Source: Pseudoalteromonas xiamenensis (GTDB lineage Bacteria; Pseudomonadota; Gammaproteobacteria; Enterobacterales; Alteromonadaceae). From it: 64,000 nucleotides of DNA. Positions within the stretch are counted from its first letter, which is position 1. Every line of letters begins with the position of its first letter. A program made the position numbers and the translations under genes. The stretch lies in NCBI RefSeq assembly GCF_042431545.1, contig NZ_JBHLYX010000013.1; one strand, given 5' to 3'. Positions 1 through 7,250 of this stretch are shown here, piece after piece. The notes below the pieces were generated by a model. The model had not been told where the DNA came from. It saw only the letters and a list, made by a program, of their open reading frames with translations, and did no database searches.

Positions 1-77
1 TAGTTGCAGCTAAAGCTTGGGCCTCACCTTACCCTAAATCGGTATAAAAAGAATAATTAAGATGGGTGTATTATCCA

Positions 78-176
78 TACAAGTGCCTCAACCAAAGGGA
101 CGCAAAACAGCAGGCTGCGCTCCTTCGTCGCTAAGTTTAGCCTGTTATTTTGCGCCGGTTAGGCAAGCGTTAAATC
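78..176 (+). other. attC recombination site (cassette boundary)
   Basis: Imperfect palindrome: TGCCTCAACC on the left pairs with GGTTAGGCA on the right, and an inner arm GCAAAACAGCAGGCT pairs with AGCCTGTTATTTTGC, with unpaired bases as attC sites have. It ends in the core-like GCGTTAAAT at 167-175. A close relative of this site lies at about 5545-5652, sharing the TATCCATAC lead-in and the CAGCAGGCT arm. It closes an upstream cassette whose body lies mostly outside the window. Confidence 0.65.
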
Positions 177-225
177 GTGTTCGAGCATAGAGATTTATTC
201 GGATAAAAAAATAGGAGAAAATAAA

Positions 226-1836
226 ATGGGTATAAGACGATTAGTTATATTTGCATTGTCTCTGGTATGTGCAGGACGGGCATTTGCAGATTACCATAGC
301 TACCATCCCAAATCTGTCATAAAGCTTGGGAAAGCTTTTGACGCTTTTTCTCCCGACTCAGACAAGACCAATAATGGGTATATAGTTTGGAAAAGCTATA
401 AAGAATCACAAGAAAAAGGTTCAGACATTGAAGTTAATATCCATGAGGTAAAAAGTAGATCGGAGCTTTATAAAAACCTATCAATTGATCTAGCTGCAGA
501 GTCAAAGTTCGCCTTAGGAAAAGGTAGTGCTTCATTCTCTAGGATCAGCCAAGTGAACTTTGATGAAAGAACTGTGAATTATGTAATACAAGCTAGAAAA
601 ACATTCAAGCCCATAATTACTAGTGGCGAACTGTCACTAAGCGATAACGGTTTGAAAAGAATTAAACAAGCTGTTGAAGAATCAAAGATCATAAGGTTCC
701 GTCAAATTGTTGGCTCAGAAATAGTAACGCAGATAACAAAGGGAGCACAGGTTTCTGTAATTTATAGCTTTAAAGCAAGCTCTAAAACTAAAAAAGATAG
801 TATAAGAGCAGCTATCAATGCAACCTGGAAATCAGGCAGTGCAAGTGCGAATATGCTTTCAGAAGTTGAAAAATCAGACTCAGGCTATTCGCTAAACCTG
901 ACAGCTATTCAGACTGGTGCCAATGAAGATGGGACAACTATAGAAAATCTTATTAAAAGCAAGCCTGGTGATCTAGGATATGTTAAAGACGTTATTGAAA
1001 AAGCAGTAAAAGGGGTGGATTTTGAAAGCTCTAAAATCTTGGGATTTGCAACGACCAAAATAGAAGATATTGATGATATCGCATGGGAAGCGGGAGACCA
1101 GTTGAGTGGAATTAGTGCAACACTTGAATATATCACGCGAATTAATACCGAACTGTATACAACATATTCCCATATCAACAGCAAGCTGAGCGATATAGAC
1201 AATCTACTAACGAACAAAAAAGACGCACAACTGAATAAAGACGCTAAAGATGAACTCATTAAGTTGAAAAACCTATTTTTAGTTGAGCGAGAAAAGTTAG
1301 TCAGCAGCTTTGTAGCAAATAACAAACTATCTAATAATATATCCTCTATTAATAAGCCAATCGTAAATCCTCCCCAATTCTCAGCTGTAGACTATCTAAA
1401 AAAGCCTTTTGTAAAGGCTGATAGCTGGTCAAGATCAAATATCAGTGCTTGTCGGTGCTGCTCTCAACACGATTGTGAGTTTCATGACATGTCCCTTAAT
1501 TTCACCTTATCCATTGATATTCTCCATCCTGAGTTCATTGATAAAATTAGAATTATTAAAAATGATCAAGGCGTAGGGATAATACGTCCAAAAGACTTTG
1601 GGCGTATTTTAGCTGGAAATGGCTCCACGTCATTTATCTATTCTAGTAATCATAGCCAGAATAAGGTTTATACGTGGGGTGACAATAATGTTGGCGCAGA
1701 GAAAAATAATTGGACAAATAATTTTACAAAGACTGAGCAAAATTCTTCCTACGTCCTAGAGGTTACCGATACTGAAGGTAACGTGCATAAAATAGATATT
1801 GGGTGTTATGGGAAAGAGAGGAATACATTGATTTAA
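226..1836 (+). CDS. Secreted MACPF/CDC-like pore-forming-type protein (integron cassette)
   Basis: A 536-residue protein with a Sec signal peptide (residues 1-21, ending AGRAFA). Residues ~30-260 resemble bacterial membrane-attack-complex/perforin-like proteins: a 'SRSELYKNLSIDL' segment, a small-residue hairpin (GKGSASFS), then FRQIVGSEIVTQITKGAQ, which fits the position of the MACPF signature (aromatic-G-S/T-x-x-hydrophobic ... G-G/A), followed by an S/A-rich stretch. Residues ~285-350 are probably coiled coil. A cysteine-rich C-terminal domain starts near residue 405 (ACRCC...C). A good ribosome site (TAGGAG) precedes the ATG. It is the first gene after an attC site and its stop codon overlaps the next attC, so it is a cassette. 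Inference: an exported pore-forming or membrane-binding protein aimed at other cells. The fold call rests on pattern only; it could be another all-beta secreted family. Confidence 0.6.
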   Translation: MGIRRLVIFALSLVCAGRAFADYHSYHPKSVIKLGKAFDAFSPDSDKTNNGYIVWKSYKESQEKGSDIEVNIHEVKSRSELYKNLSIDLAAESKFALGKGSASFSRISQVNFDERTVNYVIQARKTFKPIITSGELSLSDNGLKRIKQAVEESKIIRFRQIVGSEIVTQITKGAQVSVIYSFKASSKTKKDSIRAAINATWKSGSASANMLSEVEKSDSGYSLNLTAIQTGANEDGTTIENLIKSKPGDLGYVKDVIEKAVKGVDFESSKILGFATTKIEDIDDIAWEAGDQLSGISATLEYITRINTELYTTYSHINSKLSDIDNLLTNKKDAQLNKDAKDELIKLKNLFLVEREKLVSSFVANNKLSNNISSINKPIVNPPQFSAVDYLKKPFVKADSWSRSNISACRCCSQHDCEFHDMSLNFTLSIDILHPEFIDKIRIIKNDQGVGIIRPKDFGRILAGNGSTSFIYSSNHSQNKVYTWGDNNVGAEKNNWTNNFTKTEQNSSYVLEVTDTEGNVHKIDIGCYGKERNTLI

Positions 1837-1908
1837 CAAGCGGCTGTCGGACTGGTAAAAGTACAGGCTTCGGCTGCACCTTTACCAGCCGGAGAGCCGA
1901 GCGTTATA
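1833..1908 (+). other. attC recombination site
   Basis: Textbook attC: TTAACAAGCGGCT at the left pairs with AGCCGAGCGTTAT at the right, enclosing a second stem CTGGTAAAAGTACAG / CTGCACCTTTACCAG with a TTCGG-type loop. The left core overlaps the stop codon of the MACPF-like gene. Confidence 0.85.
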
Positions 1909-1921
1909 TGCACATGGAGAA

Positions 1922-2158
1922 GTGGTGTTTAAATCCAAAGAATTAAGTTCATTGCTTGCAGAAGAGTTGAAAAATGGTAATCAAAACGCTGAAAAATCTT
2001 CTTGGCCACCGAAGTGTGAGACTCTTATTCTTCTAAAGAATAGGTTTACTCAAAGATACGAAAGTAATAACTTGGTGTACCGAAAAATTAAAGATTCTCA
2101 TTATTGGTACGCTGAGTATTCAGCAATTGACGAATCAGAATGTTTAGCGTGCATATAA
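1922..2158 (+). CDS. Hypothetical cassette protein
   Basis: 78 residues, GTG start 14 bp after the attC core. No signal peptide or membrane segment. The middle (SSWPPKCETLILLKNRF) and the end (YRKIKDSHYWYAEYS...ECLACI) resemble short uncharacterised proteins common in Vibrio-type cassette arrays, from memory of the pattern. Function unknown. An ATG at 1914 is in another frame and closes at once. Confidence 0.55.
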   Translation: MVFKSKELSSLLAEELKNGNQNAEKSSWPPKCETLILLKNRFTQRYESNNLVYRKIKDSHYWYAEYSAIDESECLACI

Positions 2159-2289
2159 TAAGGCTCTTTAGGCAGATTTCAGCCAGCCCTCCTCTGCCCA
2201 TACCTCGCAAGTTTAGCTGGGTAGTCTGCTCCGGCTAAGTGGAGCACAATTTTACTTGGAATGGGGAGTCCATATCATTCGTTATGCAT
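2158..2289 (+). other. attC-like site, long
   Basis: An inverted pair CAGATTTCAGCCAG / CTGGGTAGTCTG lies at 2177-2235, and the region finishes with CGTTATGCAT (2280-2289), a typical right core. It starts at the stop codon of the previous cassette gene. Longer and less regular than the site at 1833. Confidence 0.5.
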
Positions 2290-2302
2290 ATATAGAGGAA
2301 AC

Positions 2303-2791
2303 ATGGAAAATCAGGGAAAGTTGTTCTTCTTCTGTGGCAAGATGGGAGCAGGTAAATCAACCAAATCTAAGATAGTTGCCGCTGAAAACAATGCTGTCCT
2401 TATTTCAGAAGACGATTGGCTATCGGCTCATTATCCTTCACAAATTCAAACATTTGAAGACTACATAAAGTATTCAAATCTCATCAAGCCTTTCGTTAAA
2501 AGCCATGTTCAAAATTTGTTGAATGTTGGGGTTAACGTTGTCATGGATTTCCCGGCTAATACCTGTAAGCAAAGAGCTTGGTTTCTATCACTATGCGTCG
2601 AAATAGGTAGTGAGCATGAGCTTTGGTATTTAGACTTAACGGATGAGCAATGTTTATCCCAAATTGCTAAACGCCGAGTTGAACAACCTGAAAGAGCTAT
2701 GTTTGACACTGATACTGTATTTCATCATGTGACCCAGTATTTTGAAGTACCATCAGCGACGGAAAATCTAAATTTGGTACGAGTAGGATAA
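2303..2791 (+). CDS. P-loop kinase-like ATPase (AAA_33 type), cassette gene
   Basis: 162 residues from the ATG at 2303, chosen because GAGGAA sits just upstream and because the longer in-frame start at 2261 would lie inside the attC site. Walker A is GKMGAGKST near residue 10; a DDW motif follows (LISEDDWLS), then VNVVMDFPAN as a probable Walker B, and a lid-like basic stretch IAKRRVEQP. This layout matches small nucleoside/antibiotic-phosphotransferase-like kinases (AAA_33 and chloramphenicol phosphotransferase-like group). It probably transfers phosphate from ATP to a small molecule in the cytoplasm; the substrate cannot be read. Cassette context makes a resistance or modification role possible but unproven. 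Confidence 0.75.
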   Translation: MENQGKLFFFCGKMGAGKSTKSKIVAAENNAVLISEDDWLSAHYPSQIQTFEDYIKYSNLIKPFVKSHVQNLLNVGVNVVMDFPANTCKQRAWFLSLCVEIGSEHELWYLDLTDEQCLSQIAKRRVEQPERAMFDTDTVFHHVTQYFEVPSATENLNLVRVG

Positions 2792-2921
2792 TACGCATAG
2801 CAAAGCGTTTAAGATGGATTCACAACACTCGGTATTATTAGTTTGAATCAGCTTTAGTGTTTACGTCACAGTGGTATAGGTATGGTGGTCGCGTTGTTCA
2901 CAAGTCAATGCGGCATTGTGC
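2789..2921 (+). other. Degenerate attC site
   Basis: The TTAAGATGGATTCACAAC ... TTTGAATCAGCTT ... GTCGCGTTGTTCAC pattern is the familiar body of Vibrio/Pseudoalteromonas superintegron sites. The right core reads GCATTGTGC (2913-2921) in place of GCGTTATGC, so recombination competence may be reduced. Confidence 0.65.
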
Positions 2922-2936
2922 TGTTCGGAGATATTT

Positions 2937-3364
2937 ATGAATGATTCGATAAGAGCAATATTTCCGTTTTTATTTCTTGTTTATATTTCGATATGGTGGG
3001 GTTGTATTATCAATCAAACAGCAGGCTAAATGATTATGGCGGCGCAAATTTAGAATGGTTGTTTCTATTGGATGCGTTAATCGTACCACCGATAATCTGC
3101 TTTTTCTGTACTAAAAATAAAAAAGAAGGCTTGTTAAAAGCTGTTGTTTTAGGCAGCTTAGCTGTCTTGAACGGTAGTTCCCTGAGCAAAGTAAACTGAT
3201 CTGGCTCTATCTAGAAAATGTCTGCTATTTATTCTTTGGCTATCATCTTAGTGTTTGAAATTGTTGCAATTTCAACCGTGTATAGTGCTATTAAAGCTGC
3301 AATAGGGAAGTGTGAAGATCCTGATTTTTCTATAGAAAAACCAATAAAAAAAATACTTGGGTGA
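2937..3364 (+). pseudogene. Frameshifted membrane protein cassette gene
   Basis: An open frame starts at ATG 2937 (MNDSIRAIFPFLFLVYISIWW...) and stops at 3027-3029 just as the next frame picks up with a continuing membrane-protein sequence (NDYGGANLEWLFLLDALIVPP... to 3199). Continuation is again found in other frames: EQSKLIWLYLENVCYLFFG and then IILVFEIVAISTVYSAIKAA ... KKILG with stop at 3362-3364. The last piece could be read alone from ATG 3218 (48 aa). Joined together the pieces give one ~135-residue protein with three or more hydrophobic segments, broken by about three indels. I read this as a decayed cassette gene; no family recognised. Confidence 0.6.
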
Positions 3365-3387
3365 AAGTGCTGTTACATTTCTATTGA

Positions 3388-3977
3388 CCTTCGAAACGAG
3401 GATGTGGAGCAAATCGCATCAAACCAGAATATTACAACGGTGAGCAACACTTTACCTATCATCAGAAAGACGGTGCAAAAAGTAACTTGCTAGGCTTCAT
3501 CTTACTCTTCGCGTTTGAAATGCCAATTATGCATCTGGTGCTACATTTCATCTGGTCACCTCTTGCGGCAAATATTGTCACATTACTTACGATTTTTAGT
3601 TTGGTATTTTTTATTGCAGAGTATCGAGCATTTTCGAAAAGGCCAATTTCTTTATTTTATAATAAGTTATTTATTCGCTATGGACTTTATCAGCCTTTGG
3701 TAATACCGTTAGATAATGTTGTTAAAGTTGAAAAAATAACGAGTTTGTTCCTCGGTCGAAATTTGTAGAACGTTACAATTACTCAGGTAATCCAAATATC
3801 AGAATTGAACTCTCAGAGCCGTTGGGGTCGGTTAGTTCAATTTTTATTGGTCTTGATAATGCTGAGTATTTTATCTTAGCTTTGTTAGACTCTGTATCAC
3901 GGCATAACAATCAAATATTATTGTCAGCAAAAAGCGCTGGCTGCGACGTTAACCCTCTACGCGGCTTTTCACGCTAA
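3388..3977 (+). pseudogene. Frameshifted membrane protein, possible PH-like C-terminal domain
   Basis: An open frame without an ATG runs from 3388 (…YYNGEQHFTYHQKDGAKSN), enters two hydrophobic segments (LLGFILLFAFEMP…; NIVTLLTIFSLVFFIAEY) and then a soluble part (FIRYGLYQPLVIPLDNVVKVEKI). The frame ends at 3768, but a second frame from about 3762 continues in the same style (RYNYSGNPNIRIELSEP…IFIGLDNAEYFILALLDS) to a stop at 3975-3977. Both the start codon and the frame are damaged, so it is probably dead. The two-helix plus PH-like layout is reminiscent of bacterial PH-domain membrane proteins, a weak comparison. Confidence 0.55.
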
Positions 3978-4000
3978 ATTTGGACGTGAGTCGCGTATGG
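3905..4000 (+). other. Possible degenerate attC
   Basis: The stretch from CATAACAATC through AGCAAAAAGCGCTGGCTGCGAC to the ribosome site of the next gene has the composition and place of an attC body, but no clear right core remains. It overlaps the 3' end of the broken gene before it. Confidence 0.25.
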
Positions 4001-4016
4001 ATCAAGGAAGAAATCT

Positions 4017-4307
4017 ATGGTTTTTTTATTAGGTGTTGGGATCCCAACTTTAGTTATTTTAGGTTTAGTCACAATCATAAAATTAAATTCGATATTTTCG
4101 TATGTCTTAATTATTTTGCTAGGAATTTTATCTACTTACGTTTTTAATTATACGTATTGCAATATTCTTGGGTTCGAATGTAAGCCAGATCCTTTAAATG
4201 CTCTGGGTGAAATAATTCACTCAGGATTGGTAATAGTAATTTCTTCCATTATTTACGCTTTATTGCCTAAAAAATACAAAAAACGTAGTGTAGACGTTGG
4301 CGGATAA
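4017..4307 (+). CDS. Small membrane protein (cassette)
   Basis: 96 residues with three likely membrane helices: residues ~2-22, ~29-48 and ~66-86, then a basic tail (PKKYKKRS). Cysteines lie in the loop (YCNILGFECKPDP). GGAAG precedes the ATG, and the stop codon overlaps the next attC. No family recognised; intact cassette gene. Confidence 0.6.
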   Translation: MVFLLGVGIPTLVILGLVTIIKLNSIFSYVLIILLGILSTYVFNYTYCNILGFECKPDPLNALGEIIHSGLVIVISSIIYALLPKKYKKRSVDVGG

Positions 4308-4407
4308 CAAGCCAATAAAGTGATGGGATTGCAATAGCTTGACTCAGTTTCACTTCGCTAAGCAAGTTTAACTAAGCATTTTTACGCATTTTATTGGTGC
4401 GTTGAGT
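4304..4407 (+). other. attC recombination site
   Basis: TAACAAGCCAATAAAG at the left pairs with TTTATTGGTGCGTTGAG at the right; inside are AGTTTCACTTCGCTAAGC and AACTAAGC elements. The left core overlaps the stop codon of the previous gene, and the next gene follows 18 bp after the right core. Confidence 0.85.
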
Positions 4408-4424
4408 TTAAAAGGAGTTAACTT

Positions 4425-4795
4425 ATGTCCTGGCAACTAGTTTTGTTACTGATTTTTCCAATTCAATTTAAAATCTATGGGTATATAACAAGGAAAGATA
4501 AAAGCCCTTTGTGGGTAAAAATTGAAGCAATGTCAAACGCTTTTTTTCTAGCGATGGGCTTAATTGTCTTTTATGGACTTATAAATGATGTCATTTATTT
4601 TACACCAATATTTTGGAATTTTTGGCTCATTATTGCTGTTATATGGTTGATGGTTTGCCTTTATGGTCACCAAAAGTCAAATACGCTGTTTAAGTTTTAG
4701 GTAAATCGAAAGCTATTGGTTTTTTGGTAATTAGTGCGGCAATTTATATGTCAATGTTTTTTGTGGTGTATGAATGTGCAGTTCAAATATGGTGA
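4425..4795 (+). pseudogene. Membrane protein cassette with a one-base frameshift in a T run
   Basis: The first frame (ATG 4425, ribosome site AAAGGAG) gives 91 residues with hydrophobic stretches at ~4-14, ~33-52 and ~60-78 and ends at 4698-4700. At that stop the sequence reads AAGTTTTAGG; one additional T would give AAG TTT TTA GG and carry the frame on for LGKSKAIGFLVISAAIYMSMFFVVYECAVQIW, a further membrane helix, to a stop at 4793-4795. The full-length protein would be about 122 residues. Either a real deletion in a homopolymer, a slippage site, or a sequencing error. The truncated 91-residue form may still be made. Confidence 0.55.
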
Positions 4796-4914
4796 GATAA
4801 TAAATAAAGGGCGAGAGCGGTTTTTATTCTTTTAAAAAAATGACTATTTCAGCTTGTTTCTATAGTGTTTTAAGTAACTTAAATTCAGTTTAAAAATTAA
4901 ACAATGATGTATAA

Positions 4915-5361
4915 ATGAAGAAGCTAATGTTAATTTCACTATTTCCGTTTTGTTCTATGGCAAATGATGCTTTTGATTCTTCTAAATTAGCTGGAACAGA
5001 ACGAATGTTTTGGGTAAATAGTAAAACGGAAAAAGCAGTAGTATACGGTGAATTTGAAAATTTCCATAATTTAAAAGCGCTTATATCTTCAATAATTTCA
5101 ACCGACAATTCTCAACCTTACACAAAAGAACAATATTGCTCTTTCGATAGTTTAGTTTTTGTTGATAGTAACAAAAGTGAAATCATTCAATTTAAGATTG
5201 ATGGTGAACATGTTTTTTATAACGGATATGCTTTTGCTGATTCTAACAGTAAATTAAGTGACTTTGTTAAGATAAACCAACACCGTATCAGCCAAGGTGA
5301 AGCGCTTCACTCTAAAGCAATAAAGCTAAATATAAAAAACTACGCTGCTAAGTGCTTATAA
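4915..5361 (+). CDS. Secreted hypothetical protein (cassette)
   Basis: 148 residues with a short signal peptide (MKKLMLISLFPFCSMA, cleavage before NDA). The mature part has a cysteine near residue 76 and one near the C-terminus (AAKCL), which could form a disulfide. No known domain seen. It sits between a poorly defined boundary and a clear attC at its 3' end. Probably periplasmic or released. Confidence 0.6.
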   Translation: MKKLMLISLFPFCSMANDAFDSSKLAGTERMFWVNSKTEKAVVYGEFENFHNLKALISSIISTDNSQPYTKEQYCSFDSLVFVDSNKSEIIQFKIDGEHVFYNGYAFADSNSKLSDFVKINQHRISQGEALHSKAIKLNIKNYAAKCL

Positions 5362-5457
5362 TACAAAGAGAAAGCTAGGAAAAGAGCAGTATGCTTTTGC
5401 TCTTGTGTCGCTTGTTTTAGGTAACATGTTATTTTTATTCTAAAAAGGCGTTAGGCG
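5359..5457 (+). other. attC recombination site
   Basis: A hairpin AAAAGAGCA / TGCTCTT lies in the body, and the right core AAGGCGTTAGGCG ends at 5457. It begins at the stop codon of the secreted protein gene. Left core is weak. Confidence 0.55.
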
Positions 5458-5466
5458 AATAGGGAA

Positions 5467-5535
5467 ATGAACAACTCTGGATACGAATTATCGTTTGATG
5501 ATTTTGCCATGAAAAATTGGCATGAATTCACCTAA
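5467..5535 (+). CDS. 22-residue mini-ORF between two attC sites
   Basis: ATG at 5467 follows AGGG and reads MNNSGYELSFDDFAMKNWHE FT before TAA at 5533-5535. It starts 10 bp after one attC core and its stop lies at the left edge of the next attC-like site, so it fills the whole cassette. Could be a tiny gene, the remnant of a longer one after deletion, or chance. Only position and start signal support it. Confidence 0.3.
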   Translation: MNNSGYELSFDDFAMKNWHEFT

Positions 5536-5652
5536 CACGACGGGTTTTGTATCCATACGAGTTAGTTTAGCCGTGGACGCAAGACAGCAGGCTTGCGTTC
5601 ATTCCTCGGTTAGTTTAGCCTGCTATTTTTCGCTGTTTATTAAGGCGATATT
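5531..5652 (+). other. attC-like site, relative of the one at 78-176
   Basis: Shares TATCCATAC, GGACGCAAGACAGCAGGCT and TTAGCCTGCTATTTTTCGC with the first site of the window. The stem is CAGCAGGCT / AGCCTGCT. The right core reads AAGGCGATATT rather than GGCGTTATT, so it may be inactive. Confidence 0.5.
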
Positions 5653-5691
5653 TTTTGTCCAAGAGTGACAATATATAAAAAGGGGTCACAA

Positions 5692-5970
5692 ATGAAATCA
5701 AAAATAATATTGTTTCTAGTCGCTGCTGCTATTGGTCAAGTGTTAATACCACCATTTGCTAGTACATCAATGACAGCAACTTTGATTAATTCAGAAGGCG
5801 AATCAGTTAAATGTGAGTTTAATTGGAGTGGTGTTGGTTTTGGTAAATCACTCTCTGATGGAAAGTTAGAAGAGTGTATAAGTAAACACATTAAAGAAGG
5901 CTATGTCTTGAGTTCAAATGAAAAAACGGTTGAACAGAAAACCATATTAAATTGGTTAGTGTTTGGTTAA
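5692..5970 (+). CDS. Small exported hypothetical protein (cassette)
   Basis: 92 residues from ATG 5692, chosen because AAAAGGGG lies just upstream; a GTG at 5665 would add nine residues but has no ribosome site. The N-terminus (KIILFLVAAAIGQVLIPPFAS) is a signal peptide or anchor. Cysteines in VKCEFNW and LEECISKH could pair. No family recognised. Confidence 0.55.
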   Translation: MKSKIILFLVAAAIGQVLIPPFASTSMTATLINSEGESVKCEFNWSGVGFGKSLSDGKLEECISKHIKEGYVLSSNEKTVEQKTILNWLVFG

Positions 5971-6066
5971 AAAAGCATAAAAAGAACTTCAGGCGGAAAA
6001 GCATAGGTGGCTGTTTTTATTTGGTTTAATTTTCAATCTATGTTTTTTCGCTTAAATAGGCGTTGT
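5968..6066 (+). other. attC-like site
   Basis: Stem GCGGAAAAGCATAG (5993-6006) / CTATGTTTTTTCGC (6038-6051), followed by the right core AGGCGTTG at 6059-6065. Left core is degenerate (TTAAAAAAG). Confidence 0.6.
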
Positions 6067-6107
6067 TCGATTTGGGATTTTTAATAAAAACAAAGGAATA
6101 TCTACAA

Positions 6108-6485
6108 GTGAATAATTTGAGTAAGGAATATTTAGTCAAATGTATAAATGCTCTGAATGAGGAGCAAAGTCTTAGCTTGTCAAAAACTGATAATTGGGCA
6201 CATGTTAATAGAGAACTTGTTCATCAAGATTGGGATGTACTGTATAAAAAGTTAGCGAGATATGTTGATGACACTCCTGTTGAACATGAGGCTGTTCAAA
6301 CCTTAATGAAAGAACACTTTGAAATAGCTTGCCGTTTCTATATCCCATCCAAAGAAGCATATATTGGTATGGCTATATTTTATAAAGAGAATGAAGATAT
6401 GGAAAAATTTCATAAATCTTATCATCCTGAAATGGCTAATTATTTAGGTGATGCCATTGTCTGTTATGCAGGTAATCATTTATAA
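6108..6485 (+). CDS. Stand-alone TipAS-type drug-binding domain protein (cassette)
   Basis: About 125 residues from GTG 6108, which has AAAGGAA upstream; the frame is open back to a TTG at 6063, but that lies inside the attC core. The body matches the TipAS antibiotic-recognition fold: WDVLYKKLARYVDD, a helix QTLMKEHFEIACRFYIPSKEAYIGMAIFY, then KFHKSYHPEMANYLGDAIVCYA. In MerR-family regulators this domain binds thiopeptide or other antibiotics and normally follows a DNA-binding part; here no DNA-binding domain is present. Stand-alone TipAS proteins are thought to bind drugs directly. It may act as a drug-sequestering protein, which would fit mobile cassette cargo. Start codon uncertain. Confidence 0.7.
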   Translation: MNNLSKEYLVKCINALNEEQSLSLSKTDNWAHVNRELVHQDWDVLYKKLARYVDDTPVEHEAVQTLMKEHFEIACRFYIPSKEAYIGMAIFYKENEDMEKFHKSYHPEMANYLGDAIVCYAGNHL

Positions 6486-6540
6486 AATCGCATAGTGACT
6501 AAATATTAATCCCGACTATCAATCCTACCTGTAAGAAGAA

Positions 6541-6777
6541 TTGCGAGATGCTTTTGAGCATATTAAGAAAGACGCTTGGTCAGAGCGCTATGCTGCAATA
6601 GAAAAGCAGCTGCAAAAAGACGCAAATGAAACAGAAGAACACAGTGTAAGTAATTCTAAAAATAGTGAAAATTCTTGGTGGCATAAAATTGATTTCACGA
6701 AACCCAAAGAAAAGATTATCACGCTCATATTTACACTTTGGACTCTATATCTTATTTGTGGGGAAAATATTTCTTAA
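6541..6777 (+). CDS. Hypothetical protein with C-terminal membrane helix; copy 1 of a duplicated gene
   Basis: 78 residues from TTG 6541 (AAGAAG upstream). N-terminal half is charged and helical (IKKDAWSERYAAIEKQLQKDA), the last ~20 residues are a membrane helix (IITLIFTLWTLYLICG). From residue 15 (RYAAIEK) on, it is nearly identical to the open frame at 12816-13007. It lacks an ATG and may itself be the 3' piece of a longer gene. Confidence 0.4.
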   Translation: MRDAFEHIKKDAWSERYAAIEKQLQKDANETEEHSVSNSKNSENSWWHKIDFTKPKEKIITLIFTLWTLYLICGENIS

Positions 6778-6812
6778 AAATAGTGACATAAGTTTTGATT
6801 AGTCACCGAAAA
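6585..6812 (+). repeat. Direct repeat, left copy (~230 bp)
   Basis: Runs from GCGCTATGCTGCAATAG to GTCACCGAAAA and is repeated with roughly 10% scattered differences at 12815-13046. The two copies bracket the giant lipoprotein gene and its terminator. The end contains GTGAC...GTCAC, a small inverted repeat that may act as terminator. Confidence 0.85.
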
Positions 6813-7250
6813 CATAAGAGACCCTTAGATGTTAAGACCCTAAGATAGTAGCAAAATTTCATTTATTTGAATCAAAGTAGCTGCAAATGAACCATTTTGT
6901 TGTAATTGATATTGAAATCAGAGCTGCAATTATTAACTAACCAGAGCTGCGCATAAGAAATTGAACGAATTGTTCTTGTGACGTTCAGATCGTTCGACCA
7001 AGAAACATCAAATTATGTTAAGGGAAAGTTCCTGTTCTGGCCCTGTCCTAAAAGGTGACAGGTTAAAATGAAGTGTATCAAATTCTAGATTCAATAAAGC
7101 CAAGCTATTTACATTAACAAACAATAAATTAGCGCAAAGTGTATACGACCCTGATCGCGTATTGTATAGTATGTATCTTTTTTGAGAACGAAAATATTTT
7201 AATCGATTTACATTAAATCAAATATTTTAACTACTAAATGGATTTTTTAG
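6813..7250. other. Non-coding stretch upstream of the giant lipoprotein gene
   Basis: No open frame of note. CCTGTCCTAAAAGGTGACAGG at about 7044-7064 can form a short hairpin. AT-rich sequence with TATAGT-like boxes near 7165 probably holds the promoter of the downstream gene; no clear ribosome site is seen before the ATG at 7251 beyond TTTTAGATG. Confidence 0.4.

Noticed and set aside
909..1325. Antisense open frame in the MACPF-like gene
   Set aside because: No ribosome site; a shadow of the real gene with low-complexity Ser-rich translation.
2261..2302. Longer start for the P-loop kinase-like gene
   Set aside because: Would place the first codons inside the attC core; ATG 2303 has a ribosome site.
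6585..6812. Direct repeats as insertion-sequence ends
   Set aside because: Same orientation, contain gene sequence, no transposase and no terminal inverted repeats.
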